59,580 bases of DNA, taken from the NCBI GenBank assembly GCA_945876435.1, contig CAMCOD010000010.1:1-59580 (forward strand), written 5' to 3'. This document shows positions 27,223-36,243 of this stretch, piece after piece. The DNA is from an uncultured Clostridia bacterium (GTDB lineage: Bacteria; Bacillota; Clostridia; Oscillospirales; Ruminococcaceae). A model generated the notes under the pieces. The model did no database searches. It saw nothing but the letters and a program-made list of their open reading frames with translations, and was not told the DNA's origin. Within the stretch, counting starts at the first letter, position 1. Every line of letters begins with the position of its first letter. The translations under genes were made by a program, and so were the position numbers.

Positions 27223-28410
27223 TTACAGACCCATTTCGGCTTTTACTTCAGCGAAGCATTTGATTGCGAAGTCCAGATCTTCCTTGGTATGACCAGCAGA
27301 AATCTGAGTACGGATTCTTGCGCGGTCTTTTGGAACAACCGGATAGCTGAAAGCGATAACGTAAACGCCTTTTTCCAGCATTCTCTTTGCGAATTCGCCG
27401 GCCACTTTTGCGTCATAAAGCATAACCGGAACGATAGCGGAGTCACCCTCCAGAACATCGAAGCCCAGTTTGCTGATGCCGTTGCGGAAGTAAGCAACAT
27501 TCTCATGTACTTTGTCTCTCAGCTCGGTGGAGGAAGACAAAATCTCGAACACTTTCAGGGAAGCAGCGCAGATGGCTGGAGCCAGGGTGTTGGAGAACAG
27601 GTATGGACGGGAGCGCTGACGGAGCAGGTCAATGATCTCTTTACGGCCGGAGGTGTAACCGCCGGATGCACCGCCACAAGCTTTGCCCAGAGTGGAGGTG
27701 ATGATATCAACTCGACCCATTACGCCGCAGTATTCAGCAGTACCACGACCGGTTTTGCCAATGAAGCCAGTGGAATGGCTGTCGTCAACCATAACCAGAG
27801 CGCCGTATTCATCGGCCAGGTCGCAGATACCTTTCAGGTTTGCAATGTAACCGTCCATGGAGAATACACCGTCGGTAGCGATCAGTTTGATGCGGCAATC
27901 TTTGGCTTCTTCCAGTTTTGCTCTCAGATCATCCATGTTGTTGTTTTTGTAACGGAATCTCTTTGCTTTGCACAGACGGATACCGTCGATGATGGAAGCA
28001 TGGTTCAGTTCGTCGGAGATTACAGCGTCGTCTGGGCCAAGCAGAGTTTCGAACAGACCGCCGTTGGCGTCGAAGCAGGAGGAGTAGAGGATGGTGTCAT
28101 CGGTACCGAGGAACTCAGAGATTTTTTTCTCCAGCTCTTTGTGGATTTCCTGAGTACCGCAGATGAAACGTACAGAGGACAAACCGAAGCCCCATTTATC
28201 GTAGCTTGCTTTTGCAGCTTCGATCAGGCGAGGGTCGTTGGAAAGGCCCAGGTAGTTGTTGGCGCACATATTGACTACACCATGGGTTTTGGTGGTATCA
28301 ATACGGCTCTTTTGATCGGTGGTAATGATGCGTTCTTCTTTGTATGTGCCAGCTTCTTTGATGCTTTCTACTTCAGAAACATAAAAGCTCAGTGCTTCTT
28401 TTGCATTCAT
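27223..28410 (-). CDS. kbl: Glycine C-acetyltransferase (2-amino-3-ketobutyrate CoA ligase)
   Basis: PLP enzyme that cleaves 2-amino-3-oxobutyrate with CoA to glycine and acetyl-CoA, the second step of threonine breakdown. 395 residues from the ATG with AAAGGGG upstream; a longer frame starts before that site. Signatures: [48 protein letters not shown] and the PLP lysine in [15 protein letters not shown]. Downstream of tdh in a two-gene operon. Confidence 0.95.
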   Translation of the reverse strand: MNAKEALSFYVSEVESIKEAGTYKEERIITTDQKSRIDTTKTHGVVNMCANNYLGLSNDPRLIEAAKASYDKWGFGLSSVRFICGTQEIHKELEKKISEFLGTDDTILYSSCFDANGGLFETLLGPDDAVISDELNHASIIDGIRLCKAKRFRYKNNNMDDLRAKLEEAKDCRIKLIATDGVFSMDGYIANLKGICDLADEYGALVMVDDSHSTGFIGKTGRGTAEYCGVMGRVDIITSTLGKACGGASGGYTSGRKEIIDLLRQRSRPYLFSNTLAPAICAASLKVFEILSSSTELRDKVHENVAYFRNGISKLGFDVLEGDSAIVPVMLYDAKVAGEFAKRMLEKGVYVIAFSYPVVPKDRARIRTQISAGHTKEDLDFAIKCFAEVKAEMGL

Positions 28411-28452
28411 TGGAATATACCCCTTTCTTTTCATTGCGTTTTATATTGTTTT

Positions 28453-28479
28453 CCAGCGCGGCAATAAGGGCCGCGCTGG
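28453..28479 (-). other. Intercistronic hairpin between tdh and kbl
   Basis: A 10 bp perfect GC-rich stem (CCAGCGCGGC / GCCGCGCTGG) with a 7-base loop and no T-tract in the transcribed direction. It is likely an mRNA-processing or stability element that makes the two cistrons unequal. Confidence 0.55.
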
Positions 28480-28527
28480 TCGAATACCAATAAAAACGAT
28501 GTGCGGACGAAAACTATCTCCGAACCA

Positions 28528-29574
28528 TTATTTCTTGGTGGTCCAGTCAAGGACTACTTTACCGGAGTTGCCGGAGATCATGGCTTCAAAGCCTTTTTCA
28601 AATTCGGTGTAGTGGAATCTGTGGGTGATGATTGGAGAAATATCCAGACCGCCCTGTACCATATTCTTCATCTGGTACCAGGTCTGGTACATCTTTCTGC
28701 CGTAGATACCCTGAACAGTCAGACCACCCATGATAACTTTGTTCCAATCGGTTTCGATTGGTTTGCCGAAGAGGCCCAGCATGGAGATTTTACCGCCCCA
28801 GATCATGTTGTCCAGCATCTGGTTGAAAGCGGATGGAGCGCCGGACATTTCCAGACCAACGTCAAAGCCTTCTTTGATGCCCAGTTCAGCCATAATCGCC
28901 TTCAGATCCTCTTTGGCAACGTTAACGGCTCTGGTCACACCCATTTTTCTGGACAGTTCCAGACGGTATTCGTTTACATCAGTGATAACAACGGTTCTTG
29001 CGCCCGCAAATTTCGCGATAGCGGCAGCCATGATACCGATTGGGCCTGCGCCGGTAACCAGCACGTTCTTGCCAACCAGATCCCACATCAAAGCGGTGTG
29101 GGTAGCGTTACCAAATGCGTCAAAGAAGGAAACGATATCATCCGGAAGGTCATCTTCAATGGTGATAACATTGGTAGCAGGGATGCAAACGTATTCAGCG
29201 AATGCGCCGTCACGGTTTACACCAACACCTTTTGTACCTTTGCACCAATGGCTGTTGCCGGTACGGCAGTTATAGCAATGACCGCAGGTGATATGACCTT
29301 CGCCGGACACGCGCTGACCGATTTCCAGACCGGTTACGCCTTCGCCCAGTTCAGCAACCTCACCAATGTACTCATGACCGATGGTCAGAGGAGGATTCAA
29401 GTTTGCCTGAGCCCAGCCATTCCATTCATAGATATGTACGTCAGTACCGCAGATAGCAGTTTTACGGATTTTGATCAGCACTTCACCTGGACCGGGAGTT
29501 GGAACCGGTACCTGGGTCAGGACAAGACCTTTACCTCTTTCAGGTTTTACAAGTGCATCCATCATTTTTGCCAT
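28528..29574 (-). CDS. tdh: L-threonine 3-dehydrogenase (zinc, MDR family)
   Basis: Oxidises L-threonine with NAD+ to 2-amino-3-oxobutyrate. 348 residues. Catalytic-zinc ligands are in [12 protein letters not shown] and GHEYIGEV; four cysteines of the structural zinc lobe are in [15 protein letters not shown]; the Rossmann motif is [11 protein letters not shown]. It starts with GGAGATG upstream. The product is the substrate of the next gene (kbl), so the pair converts threonine to glycine and acetyl-CoA. Confidence 0.95.
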   Translation of the reverse strand: MAKMMDALVKPERGKGLVLTQVPVPTPGPGEVLIKIRKTAICGTDVHIYEWNGWAQANLNPPLTIGHEYIGEVAELGEGVTGLEIGQRVSGEGHITCGHCYNCRTGNSHWCKGTKGVGVNRDGAFAEYVCIPATNVITIEDDLPDDIVSFFDAFGNATHTALMWDLVGKNVLVTGAGPIGIMAAAIAKFAGARTVVITDVNEYRLELSRKMGVTRAVNVAKEDLKAIMAELGIKEGFDVGLEMSGAPSAFNQMLDNMIWGGKISMLGLFGKPIETDWNKVIMGGLTVQGIYGRKMYQTWYQMKNMVQGGLDISPIITHRFHYTEFEKGFEAMISGNSGKVVLDWTTKK

Positions 29575-29636
29575 TGTGCATACATCTCCTTTATAAAATA
29601 ATTTGTTTCATAATTTGTGGGACTACCTTTAAGATA

Positions 29637-29664
29637 ATTGTATCATTATCCCATTTAAAGTCAA
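29637..29664 (-). promoter_or_regulatory. tdh-kbl promoter
   Basis: The minus strand reads TTGACT (29659-29664), 16 bp, TACAAT (29637-29642). The rest of the 29575-29846 gap shows no gene. Confidence 0.6.
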
Positions 29665-29846
29665 CATACTTTCCCTGTGAGAAGACAAATATTTTTCTTC
29701 TCTTGGCGTTTTTTATGGATTTTCCCTAAAATAACGCTGCTGTTTAGGGGATTTTTCCAGAAGGTTGTTAAACGAGTGTCCTCCACTGGTGGAATTATAA
29801 AGCGCTTTCTGAGAAAGGTCTTTCCTCAGTGGAATTTTACAAAATT

Positions 29847-31604
29847 TTACTCAATTCTCAGCCGCTTTTCCAGTTCCAGATCCGGTGTCACATAAGCCGT
29901 TTGATATACGGTGTAAATCACCATGCCCGGCTTTGATCCCCGGGGTTTTTTGATGTTTTTGATCTGGGTGTAGTCAACGGGAACTTGAGAGGATTCGACA
30001 GCCCGGCTGTTGGTGGCGGCCAGAACAGCCGCCTGCGTCAAGGTGCTGTCCGGAATATCCTGCCCGTTGCTGACAACGATGGTATGGGAGCCGGGGATAT
30101 TTTTGGTATGGAACCACATATCCCTCCCGTGGCTGTCTTTCAGGGTCAATTGGTCGTTCTGCATATTGTTCCGTCCTACAAGGATGGTAAATCCATCGTC
30201 GGAAAGATACTTTTTCGGATTTAGTTTCTGCGGTTTCATCCCTTTTCGGTTTTGGGTACGCAAATAACCCTGCTGTTCCAGCTCGGAACGGATGGCGGAC
30301 AGCTCATCGATAGCGGAGGCTCGGGTCAGGGCGTCGAAAACAGAGTCAATGTACTGGTATTCGCTTTCTCCCTGTTGGATCAGCTCCCGTAGTTTCTTCT
30401 CCGCAGTGTCCGCTTTCCGGTATTCAGCGTAATATTTTTGTGCGTTCTGGGAGGGAGTTTTGCGAACATCCAGAGGAATCGTAACCATGGGCATATCCTC
30501 TTCATAAAAATTGGGCAGAACGGCTTCCCGGTCCCCCTTCTTCAGGGTGTATAGATTGGCGCTGAGGATATCTCCGTACATTTTCCACACTTCCCGTTGT
30601 GCGCAGTCTTCCAACTCCTGCTTCTGTAGGTTGAGCTTGCGCAGGATGCGGTCGGAGGTGTTGGAGAGGAATTTCAGCAGGTCGGCGCTGCGGTGTTTCA
30701 TCCGCTGCACATGATCCCGCTGGGTATAGAACTGATCCAGAAGTTGACTGTAGCTTTCGTATTGACGGGAAGCCATGGAGGTGCCATACTGGTGGATCTC
30801 CAGAAAGGAAAAGTCCGCCGGTTTTCCTTGGGCGTCGATCAGGGCCGTCGGTGTACCACGGTAATTTTTTACCCTGTCCTGAACCTGACCCAGAAAGACG
30901 CGAAGCCGCTCCAAATGCACCGGATCCATCTGAGACAGAACACGGTCGTCTCCAGCAAAAACATAATTTGAAATCTCCCGGCAAACCAAAGGAGAAACAC
31001 CCTGTACACTGTTCAGAATGGCTTTGGAAAGAGGCACATCCTTGCCGCTGAGGATCCGCTCCATCAGCTCATCCACATTGGCTTTAGTCAGAAGCAGCTT
31101 GTCCTGAGCGGGAGGCAGCACATAGCGCACGCCCGGCAGCACAGTCCGGACAGAGGACATGGTATCGTCCACCCGTTTTATGGAGTCAATCACCCGGCCA
31201 TCCTGATCGACTACGATAAAGTTGCTGTGACGGCCCATAATTTCCAAAATACCGCTGATTCGCACTACATCACCCATTTCGTTGTGGGTCTCGAAAATAA
31301 TTTTCAGGATTCGATCCAATCCCTCCTGCTCCAAAGCGATGATGCGGGCGCCGGTCAGGTGTTTGCGCATCAGCATACAGAACATAGGCGGCGTCTTGGG
31401 ATTTTCAAAGGATGTATGGGTCAGGTGGATGCGGGGGCTGTCCGCTCCCGCGGAAATATACAGTTTCAAGTTGCCGTTTCGGGTACGGAGAATGAGGATC
31501 AACTCCTCCCGGGATACCTGATGGACCTTATCCACCCGGGCATCCAGGATCTGTTCCTCCAATTCATGCTTCAGTTGTCTCAAAAAAGAACCGTCTAAAG
31601 CCAT
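29847..31604 (-). CDS. rqcH: Ribosome quality-control protein RqcH (NFACT/FbpA family)
   Basis: Binds stalled 50S-nascent-chain complexes and adds C-terminal Ala tails. 585 residues. An N-terminal NFACT-N domain (MALDGSFLRQLKHELEEQIL; the DR pair is seen in LDRILKIIFE) is followed by a coiled-coil middle (about 290-430) and an NFACT-R domain (DGFTILVGRNNMQNDQLT, DMWFHTKNIPGSH, about 460-560). Older annotation would call it fibronectin-binding protein. The ATG is chosen from GAGGTGACC just upstream; a longer frame has no site. Confidence 0.93.
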   Translation of the reverse strand: MALDGSFLRQLKHELEEQILDARVDKVHQVSREELILILRTRNGNLKLYISAGADSPRIHLTHTSFENPKTPPMFCMLMRKHLTGARIIALEQEGLDRILKIIFETHNEMGDVVRISGILEIMGRHSNFIVVDQDGRVIDSIKRVDDTMSSVRTVLPGVRYVLPPAQDKLLLTKANVDELMERILSGKDVPLSKAILNSVQGVSPLVCREISNYVFAGDDRVLSQMDPVHLERLRVFLGQVQDRVKNYRGTPTALIDAQGKPADFSFLEIHQYGTSMASRQYESYSQLLDQFYTQRDHVQRMKHRSADLLKFLSNTSDRILRKLNLQKQELEDCAQREVWKMYGDILSANLYTLKKGDREAVLPNFYEEDMPMVTIPLDVRKTPSQNAQKYYAEYRKADTAEKKLRELIQQGESEYQYIDSVFDALTRASAIDELSAIRSELEQQGYLRTQNRKGMKPQKLNPKKYLSDDGFTILVGRNNMQNDQLTLKDSHGRDMWFHTKNIPGSHTIVVSNGQDIPDSTLTQAAVLAATNSRAVESSQVPVDYTQIKNIKKPRGSKPGMVIYTVYQTAYVTPDLELEKRLRIE

Positions 31605-31682
31605 AAAGGTCACCTCGTTTTTATACAAATCGTATTTTTCGTTTAATTTTTTTCGCTTATATTGGTCGTTTGTGCTTGTTTT

Positions 31683-31951
31683 TCACCATGCGGAAAACAT
31701 TGCCTTCCCTGCATAGGTTTCCAGTTCGCAAGTGTCGCTGTCAAAAACAAAACCGGCTTTCTCACAACAGCGTACAGCCCGTTTGTTCCATGTGCGGACT
31801 TGCAGATAAAGTGGCTTGCCCGTATTCAAAAAACCATCTTCTTTTCCGCTATTTCCTCATAGGCTGGAAGGTCATAGCAGGCATATTCTCCTTCGTAATG
31901 CCAGGTGCAGATCTCCCGCTTTTCATCTTCGGTTATGATATGATAGTTCAT
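31683..31951 (-). pseudogene. Decayed GNAT acetyltransferase
   Basis: Two out-of-frame pieces of a GNAT enzyme on the minus strand. The first (from ATG at 31949-31951) reads MNYHIITEDEKREICTWHY and CYDLPAYEEIA and stops after 41 codons. The second, in another frame, reads PLYLQVRTWNKRAVRCC then EKAGFVFDSDTCELETYAGK and ends near 31683. The acetyl-CoA-binding middle is missing, so the gene has lost about half its length through deletion and frameshift. It fills the gap between nif3 and rqcH. Confidence 0.75.
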
Positions 31952-31969
31952 AACCGCATAGCCTCTCTT

Positions 31970-33049
31970 CTACATGGTCTGGACTACACTTTGGTGGGAT
32001 ACGCTGAAGTTCAGTTCCGGGAACTGGGCAGCCAATCGCTCTTTCAAACCATCTAAAACCACCGCTTCTGTGTGGAAATGACCGGCTTCAATGAGGGTAA
32101 AGCCTCTCTGTGCCGCTTCCATAAAAATATGATGCTTTACCTCACCTGTGACCAGAGCCTGAGCGCCGCAGCCAATGGCACTTTCCAGCTCGGAATCTCC
32201 GGCTCCTCCGCAGACAGCCACCTTGGAAATGGGCTGTTTTCCCATACAGAAGCGGATGGCGGTGTTATCCAGAGCGTTTTTCACCCATTTCGCCAGGGCC
32301 TGTGGCTCCATAGGAGCAGGCAGCAGTCCCACACGCCCCAATGTTTCACGATGAACAATGCCTCTGTCCTCAAAAATATCATAAGCAGGGACTTCATAGG
32401 GATGAGCTGCTTTCATAGCTTGAATAACATGAGGAGTTTGGGGTTTGGCACAGACCATTTCTATGCGGATTTCCCTGACGCTTTCTTTTTCTCCCACCTT
32501 CCCCAGATAAGGATGAGCACCGTCCATAGGCAGAAAGCATCCCTCTCCTTCGGTGAGGAAAGCACAGCCGGAATAATTCTCTACTGTGCCGGCTCCGGCA
32601 GCGCTCATGGCCTGATAAACGGTCTGACTATGACTTTCCGGGACGAAAACGGTTACCTTGTCATAAGCCTCCTGATTGACTGCTGTCAATCCTTCCACTT
32701 TCTCCAGACCAAGACGGCGGGCCAGACAGTCGTTGACCCCTCCTTGGGCAATATCCAGGTTTGTGTGGGCGCTGATCACATGGATCCCACTGCGTATCGC
32801 CTGATACACAACAGAGTCCGCCTGTACTTGTTTGATCCCATGAAAAATAACCGGGTGATGGGTCAGGATCAGGTTCGCTCCCTGTTTTTTTGCTTCTGTC
32901 AATACATCCCGGGTGCAGTCCAAAGCCAGCATAACGCCGCCTACTTCCGCATCCGGATCCCCAATCAGCAGCCCGGTATTATCAAAATCCATGGTCAGCG
33001 CGAAGGGTGCTATGGCATCCACTGCATTTAATAAATCCTTTACTTTCAT
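31970..33049 (-). CDS. Nif3-like dinuclear metal centre protein (YqfO)
   Basis: 359 residues: an N-terminal Nif3 half, a PII-like insert (about 130-240) and a C-terminal Nif3 half. Metal-binding residues are visible in ILTHHPVIFHGIK near 60-72 and EAGHFHTEAVVLDGL near the end. Biochemical function is unsettled (GTP cyclohydrolase-like and other roles have been proposed). The ATG has AGAGGGGAC upstream; a longer frame is rejected. It follows trmK with a 58-base gap, a conserved Firmicutes pairing. Confidence 0.9.
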   Translation of the reverse strand: MKVKDLLNAVDAIAPFALTMDFDNTGLLIGDPDAEVGGVMLALDCTRDVLTEAKKQGANLILTHHPVIFHGIKQVQADSVVYQAIRSGIHVISAHTNLDIAQGGVNDCLARRLGLEKVEGLTAVNQEAYDKVTVFVPESHSQTVYQAMSAAGAGTVENYSGCAFLTEGEGCFLPMDGAHPYLGKVGEKESVREIRIEMVCAKPQTPHVIQAMKAAHPYEVPAYDIFEDRGIVHRETLGRVGLLPAPMEPQALAKWVKNALDNTAIRFCMGKQPISKVAVCGGAGDSELESAIGCGAQALVTGEVKHHIFMEAAQRGFTLIEAGHFHTEAVVLDGLKERLAAQFPELNFSVSHQSVVQTM

Positions 33050-33107
33050 AACTGTCCCCTCTTTCCGTTTTATTTCTATGCATTTTATAAAAGCCATGAT
33101 TCAAAAG

Positions 33108-33806
33108 TCACGATTCGAATAAAGCTGCCTGACGGATATTCTCCGCAAGCTGCTCTGTTTTTCTCTGCTCCTCCTGCTTATCCGAAGCCTGTTTCAAGCC
33201 TTGTGCGATCTCCCACAGGGTGTCAGCCGTGCGCAGCAACTTCTCCTGACTTTCCGGAGATCTTTCCAAAGGCAGCAAACCGGTATAGGCGAAGAAATCG
33301 TCCACATTTTGTTCCCGGCCTGTATAAGAAACACACATCACCGTATAAAGAAAACGGCCGGAGCGTACGGTTTTCTCTGTGTCAATGGAGAAACCAAGAT
33401 GGTATAGGGTGCTGCGAAGGATATGCTCTCTGGATTGAGGCTGAAGAATGACGCGGATATTCGGCTGTTTAAGAAAATCGGCCTCTTCCATAATATGAGC
33501 CAGCACTTCCCCACCGATTCCGGCGATGATCACATCGGTGATACCCTTTCCCGCCATGCCCTGTAAGCCGTCCGTTAGCACAGGAGTGATAAAGTGGGAC
33601 AGTTTTTTTCGTTCAATCAGCTGTTTGGCTTTTTCCAAAGGCTGAGGACGAATGTCGCAGGCGTAACCTCTGGCGGCTTTTTGCTGCTGCATCAAGTAGA
33701 CTGACAGTCGTCCATGATCACAGCCTACGTCAGCAAAAACAGCGCCGGGCCGCACATAGCTTGCCGCCAGCTTCAGCCGTTCATCTAATTCCAGTTCCCT
33801 TTCCAT
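33108..33806 (-). CDS. trmK: tRNA (adenine22-N1)-methyltransferase TrmK
   Basis: Methylates A22 in the D-stem of tRNAs using SAM. 232 residues. The Rossmann motif FADVGCDHGRLSVYL is at 24-38, and the catalytic-region motif VIIAGIGGEVLAHIM in the middle. A C-terminal helical region follows. AGGAGAG precedes the ATG. Co-directional with nif3 downstream, as in many Firmicutes (yqfN-yqfO). Confidence 0.93.
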   Translation of the reverse strand: MERELELDERLKLAASYVRPGAVFADVGCDHGRLSVYLMQQQKAARGYACDIRPQPLEKAKQLIERKKLSHFITPVLTDGLQGMAGKGITDVIIAGIGGEVLAHIMEEADFLKQPNIRVILQPQSREHILRSTLYHLGFSIDTEKTVRSGRFLYTVMCVSYTGREQNVDDFFAYTGLLPLERSPESQEKLLRTADTLWEIAQGLKQASDKQEEQRKTEQLAENIRQAALFES

Positions 33807-33851
33807 ACGTTCTCTCCTTGCATTTGAGATGATACAGGCTTATTGTAAAAT

Positions 33852-33886
33852 AAAATGACCGGACGGTCAATGCGCCCAGTCATTTT
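33852..33886 (-). terminator. pdaA terminator
   Basis: AAAATGAC / GTCATTTT stem with an imperfect inner arm, followed by ATTTTA on the minus strand, just past the pdaA stop codon. Confidence 0.65.
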
Positions 33887-33893
33887 TATTCCT

Positions 33894-34862
33894 TTATACG
33901 ATTTCCGTATTGGGTTCGTAGGTGGAAAATTCATATCCCTGCGCCCGAAGCTGATCGATCAGATCCCCGAGGATCTGCGCGTTGGTGGAAGACACAGAGT
34001 GGAGGAGGATAATTGCTCCTGGATGAGCCTTGGACAGGATCGTCTGCAAGGCTTCCGAGGGATCAGGCTGATTGTCCACTTCCCAATCCCGGTAAGCAAA
34101 GCTCCAGAATACGCTGCGGTAGCCCATGTCCTGCACCAGTTTCAGCGTTTGTTCACTGAATTCACCGGCCGGGAAACGGAACAGGCTCATTTCATAATCA
34201 AAGTTTTCTTTTACATACTCATGGAGTTCTTCCACTTCATTTTTACACTGTTCCAAAGGCGTGTCAGGGAAGGATGGATGATTCTGGCTGTGATTGCCCA
34301 GAATATGTCCTTCGTCGATCATGCGCTGGATCAGTTCCGGCTCCGACTTGGCATAGTGGCCGGTCAGGAAGAAAAGAGCGGGACAGTCCTTCTCTTTCAG
34401 CACGTCCAAAATCGGAGCAGTGTAGCCGTTTTCATAACCCTGATCGAAGGTAAGGTAAATTTTTTTGCTGTTCTTGCCGATAAAATCTGCGTCATATTTT
34501 CCATACTTCTCCTGATAAGCTAAGGCACCCTGGGATCGGTTCAGATCATCCACCGGACCTCCGGGTCCCCAGCCCAATTTGCTCCCATCCAAAGCGGCAT
34601 AGGAAGAAAATTCCGTTACCGCGGCTGGATTGGCAGGTTCAAACAGATGGTTCTGTTCCTTTTGGGTTTCCTCCGGCTCCGGTTGGGTCGTTTCCACCGG
34701 AGGAAGCGGTTCCGGCTGCGGCTGCGGCTCCGGAACAACAGGTTCCGGGACTTCAGACTGCTGCTGTTTTTGCGTATTATCGTTATATGGCATACGCTGG
34801 GAGCAGGCTGTCAGGGAACAAAGCATAGTTGCTGCCAGCAAGGCTGCGATCAATCGTTTCAT
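33894..34862 (-). CDS. pdaA: Polysaccharide deacetylase, PdaA-like lipoprotein
   Basis: Predicted muramic-acid de-N-acetylase that helps make muramic lactam of the spore cortex, the substrate feature recognised by SleB. 322 residues from the ATG with AGGATGGTG upstream. A lipoprotein signal (CSLTAC, lipobox cysteine near 20) is followed by a Pro/Glu-rich linker (about 40-80) and a NodB domain (about 125-310). Its motifs are TFDQGYENGY, GHILGNHSQNHPSF, FRFPAGE and HPGAIILLHS. TFDQGYENGYT is closer to PdaA than to general chitin deacetylases. A sigma-A-type promoter precedes it, so vegetative use is possible. Confidence 0.88.
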   Translation of the reverse strand: MKRLIAALLAATMLCSLTACSQRMPYNDNTQKQQQSEVPEPVVPEPQPQPEPLPPVETTQPEPEETQKEQNHLFEPANPAAVTEFSSYAALDGSKLGWGPGGPVDDLNRSQGALAYQEKYGKYDADFIGKNSKKIYLTFDQGYENGYTAPILDVLKEKDCPALFFLTGHYAKSEPELIQRMIDEGHILGNHSQNHPSFPDTPLEQCKNEVEELHEYVKENFDYEMSLFRFPAGEFSEQTLKLVQDMGYRSVFWSFAYRDWEVDNQPDPSEALQTILSKAHPGAIILLHSVSSTNAQILGDLIDQLRAQGYEFSTYEPNTEIV

Positions 34863-34955
34863 CCAATCACCATCCTGATTCTTTGGTATTACTGTTAGAA
34901 TGCCCTGATGCGGCGAAAATACCAGCAGGGAAGAAAATTCCTCTTCTTTCTTTTG

Positions 34956-34984
34956 ATTATAGTCATACAAAGCCTGTTTTTCAA
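34956..34984 (-). promoter_or_regulatory. pdaA-like gene promoter
   Basis: The minus strand reads TTGAAA (34979-34984), 17 bp, TATAAT (34956-34961). It forms a divergent promoter region with rpmH. An AT-rich hairpin (TCGGAAAA / TTTTCCGA, about 35013-35041) lies between the two. Confidence 0.75.
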
Positions 34985-35174
34985 AGGTTTACGGCATAAA
35001 TTTACACAAAATTCGGAAAAAGGAACTTTTCTTTTCCGATTCGACTTTTAGTTATCAAAAAGCTCCAAAAGATGGTTTTCAACATCAGGCGTTAGTATTG
35101 CCTCTTTTTCCTGTTTTTGCTTTTCATATACCGTGCAAAATTACCGAAACCACTGATTTTCCATACAAATTTAC

Positions 35175-35203
35175 TTGACTTTTTTGAATTTATTCTCTAT
35201 AAT
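35175..35203 (+). promoter_or_regulatory. rpmH promoter
   Basis: TTGACT (35175-35180), 17 bp, TATAAT (35198-35203), about 40 bases upstream of rpmH. Confidence 0.8.
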
Positions 35204-35243
35204 TTTACCCTGTAAGGTTTCGCCTTGAAGGGAGGTTACGTCA

Positions 35244-35378
35244 ATGGTAAGAACATATCAGCCTAAGAAACGTCATAGACAGAAAGTTCACGGCTTCCGT
35301 AAAAGAATGTCCACTAGCAATGGCCGCAAAGTACTGGCACGCAGAAGAGCTAGAGGCAGAAAAGTATTGAGCTACTAA
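35244..35378 (+). CDS. rpmH: 50S ribosomal protein L34
   Basis: 44 residues, [20 protein letters not shown] and so on, ending [10 protein letters not shown]; basic and clearly L34. GAAGGGAGG lies 8 bases before the ATG. It opens the conserved rpmH-rnpA-yidD-yidC-jag cluster but is followed by its own terminator. L34 is usually immediately upstream of dnaA; here about 11.8 kb of other genes separates them. Confidence 0.98.
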   Translation: MVRTYQPKKRHRQKVHGFRKRMSTSNGRKVLARRRARGRKVLSY

Positions 35379-35383
35379 TCAGA

Positions 35384-35401
35384 GAGGCCACGTTTCGTGG
35401 T
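35384..35401 (+). terminator. rpmH terminator or attenuator
   Basis: GGCCACG / CGTGGTC stem with a TTT loop, then TTTCTTTTTT, just past the rpmH stop codon. Partial read-through would supply rnpA, as is common for this pair. Confidence 0.75.
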
Positions 35402-35472
35402 CTTTCTTTTTTATCCGCCTTGTTCCCGCTGAACAAGGCTTTGCTCGTTTTATTAAAAGGATTGCGGTGTAT

Positions 35473-35859
35473 ATGCAAAAGACAACCATACTCACATTGA
35501 ACAAAGATTACAAGCGGCTTTATTACCGGGGAAAATCTGCCGTAGACCCGGCTCTTGTCACTTACGCGCTGAAAAATCGCTTGCCCGGACAGAATCGGAT
35601 GGGAATTACCGTGACAAAAAAAATCGGCAAAGCCGTATGCCGCAACCGCTGTAAACGTGTCATCCGTGCAGCGTACCGCGCACTGGAGCCGCAGCTTCCA
35701 GACGGATGGGACTTTATTTTTGTCGCCCGGGGAAAAACAGCAGTTATCAAATCCACCGACCTGATGCCGGTGATGCAAAAACAAATTGAAAGCCTTACAC
35801 AACAAGCGCAGATCCCATCTTCCAAGAAGCCGAAAGCTTCGAAAGAGAAGGAAAAATAA
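35473..35859 (+). CDS. rnpA: Ribonuclease P protein component
   Basis: Protein cofactor of RNase P, which removes tRNA 5' leaders. 128 residues. The conserved RNR patch is [14 protein letters not shown] near 58-71, and [12 protein letters not shown] FIFVARGK follows. There is a basic, low-complexity C-terminal tail. AAAAGGA lies about 11 bases before the ATG; an in-frame GTG two codons upstream is also possible. Followed by yidD after 19 bases. Confidence 0.95.
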   Translation: MQKTTILTLNKDYKRLYYRGKSAVDPALVTYALKNRLPGQNRMGITVTKKIGKAVCRNRCKRVIRAAYRALEPQLPDGWDFIFVARGKTAVIKSTDLMPVMQKQIESLTQQAQIPSSKKPKASKEKEK

Positions 35860-35878
35860 CGACAGGGGGCACAATTTT

Positions 35879-36109
35879 ATGAAACGCTGCGCTCTTGCGC
35901 TGATCCGCTTTTATCAGCGCTTCCTGTCTCCGCTGTTTCCGGCTCGGTGCCGCTTTTACCCGACCTGCTCGGCGTATGCCTATACTGCGATCTCGCGTTT
36001 TGGGCTGCTCCGCGGAGGCTGGCTTGCGCTGCGCCGGATTCTGAAATGCCACCCGTTCCATCCCGGCGGCATCGACCCGGTACCGGAATCCTTGGACAGG
36101 AACAAGTAA
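35879..36109 (+). CDS. yidD: Membrane protein insertion efficiency factor YidD
   Basis: 76 residues. The family signature is [32 protein letters not shown], with conserved cysteines, and [12 protein letters not shown] follows. GGGGG lies upstream of the ATG. An amphipathic helix at the N-terminus associates with the membrane. It assists YidC-dependent insertion and sits between rnpA and yidC as usual. Confidence 0.94.
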   Translation: MKRCALALIRFYQRFLSPLFPARCRFYPTCSAYAYTAISRFGLLRGGWLALRRILKCHPFHPGGIDPVPESLDRNK

Positions 36110-36243
36110 CCACCTACTCTACCAGAATTGTTCCGCAACGGTACCGCATAATTTTTGCGGCAATGCCCTCAGATCGCAAGATCAAAAATTGAATCGTTAT
36201 GGGCAAGCACAGGACATGCTCCTGTGCAGAATGGAGGTTTCGG

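Noticed and set aside
32343..32358. parS-like sequence TGTTTCACGATGAACA inside nif3
   Set aside because: Only one half matches; the spacing and the other half differ from the parS consensus.
35044..35160. Short minus-strand frame with basic residues in the rpmH upstream region
   Set aside because: No start codon with a site and it overlaps the rpmH and pdaA promoters; likely chance.
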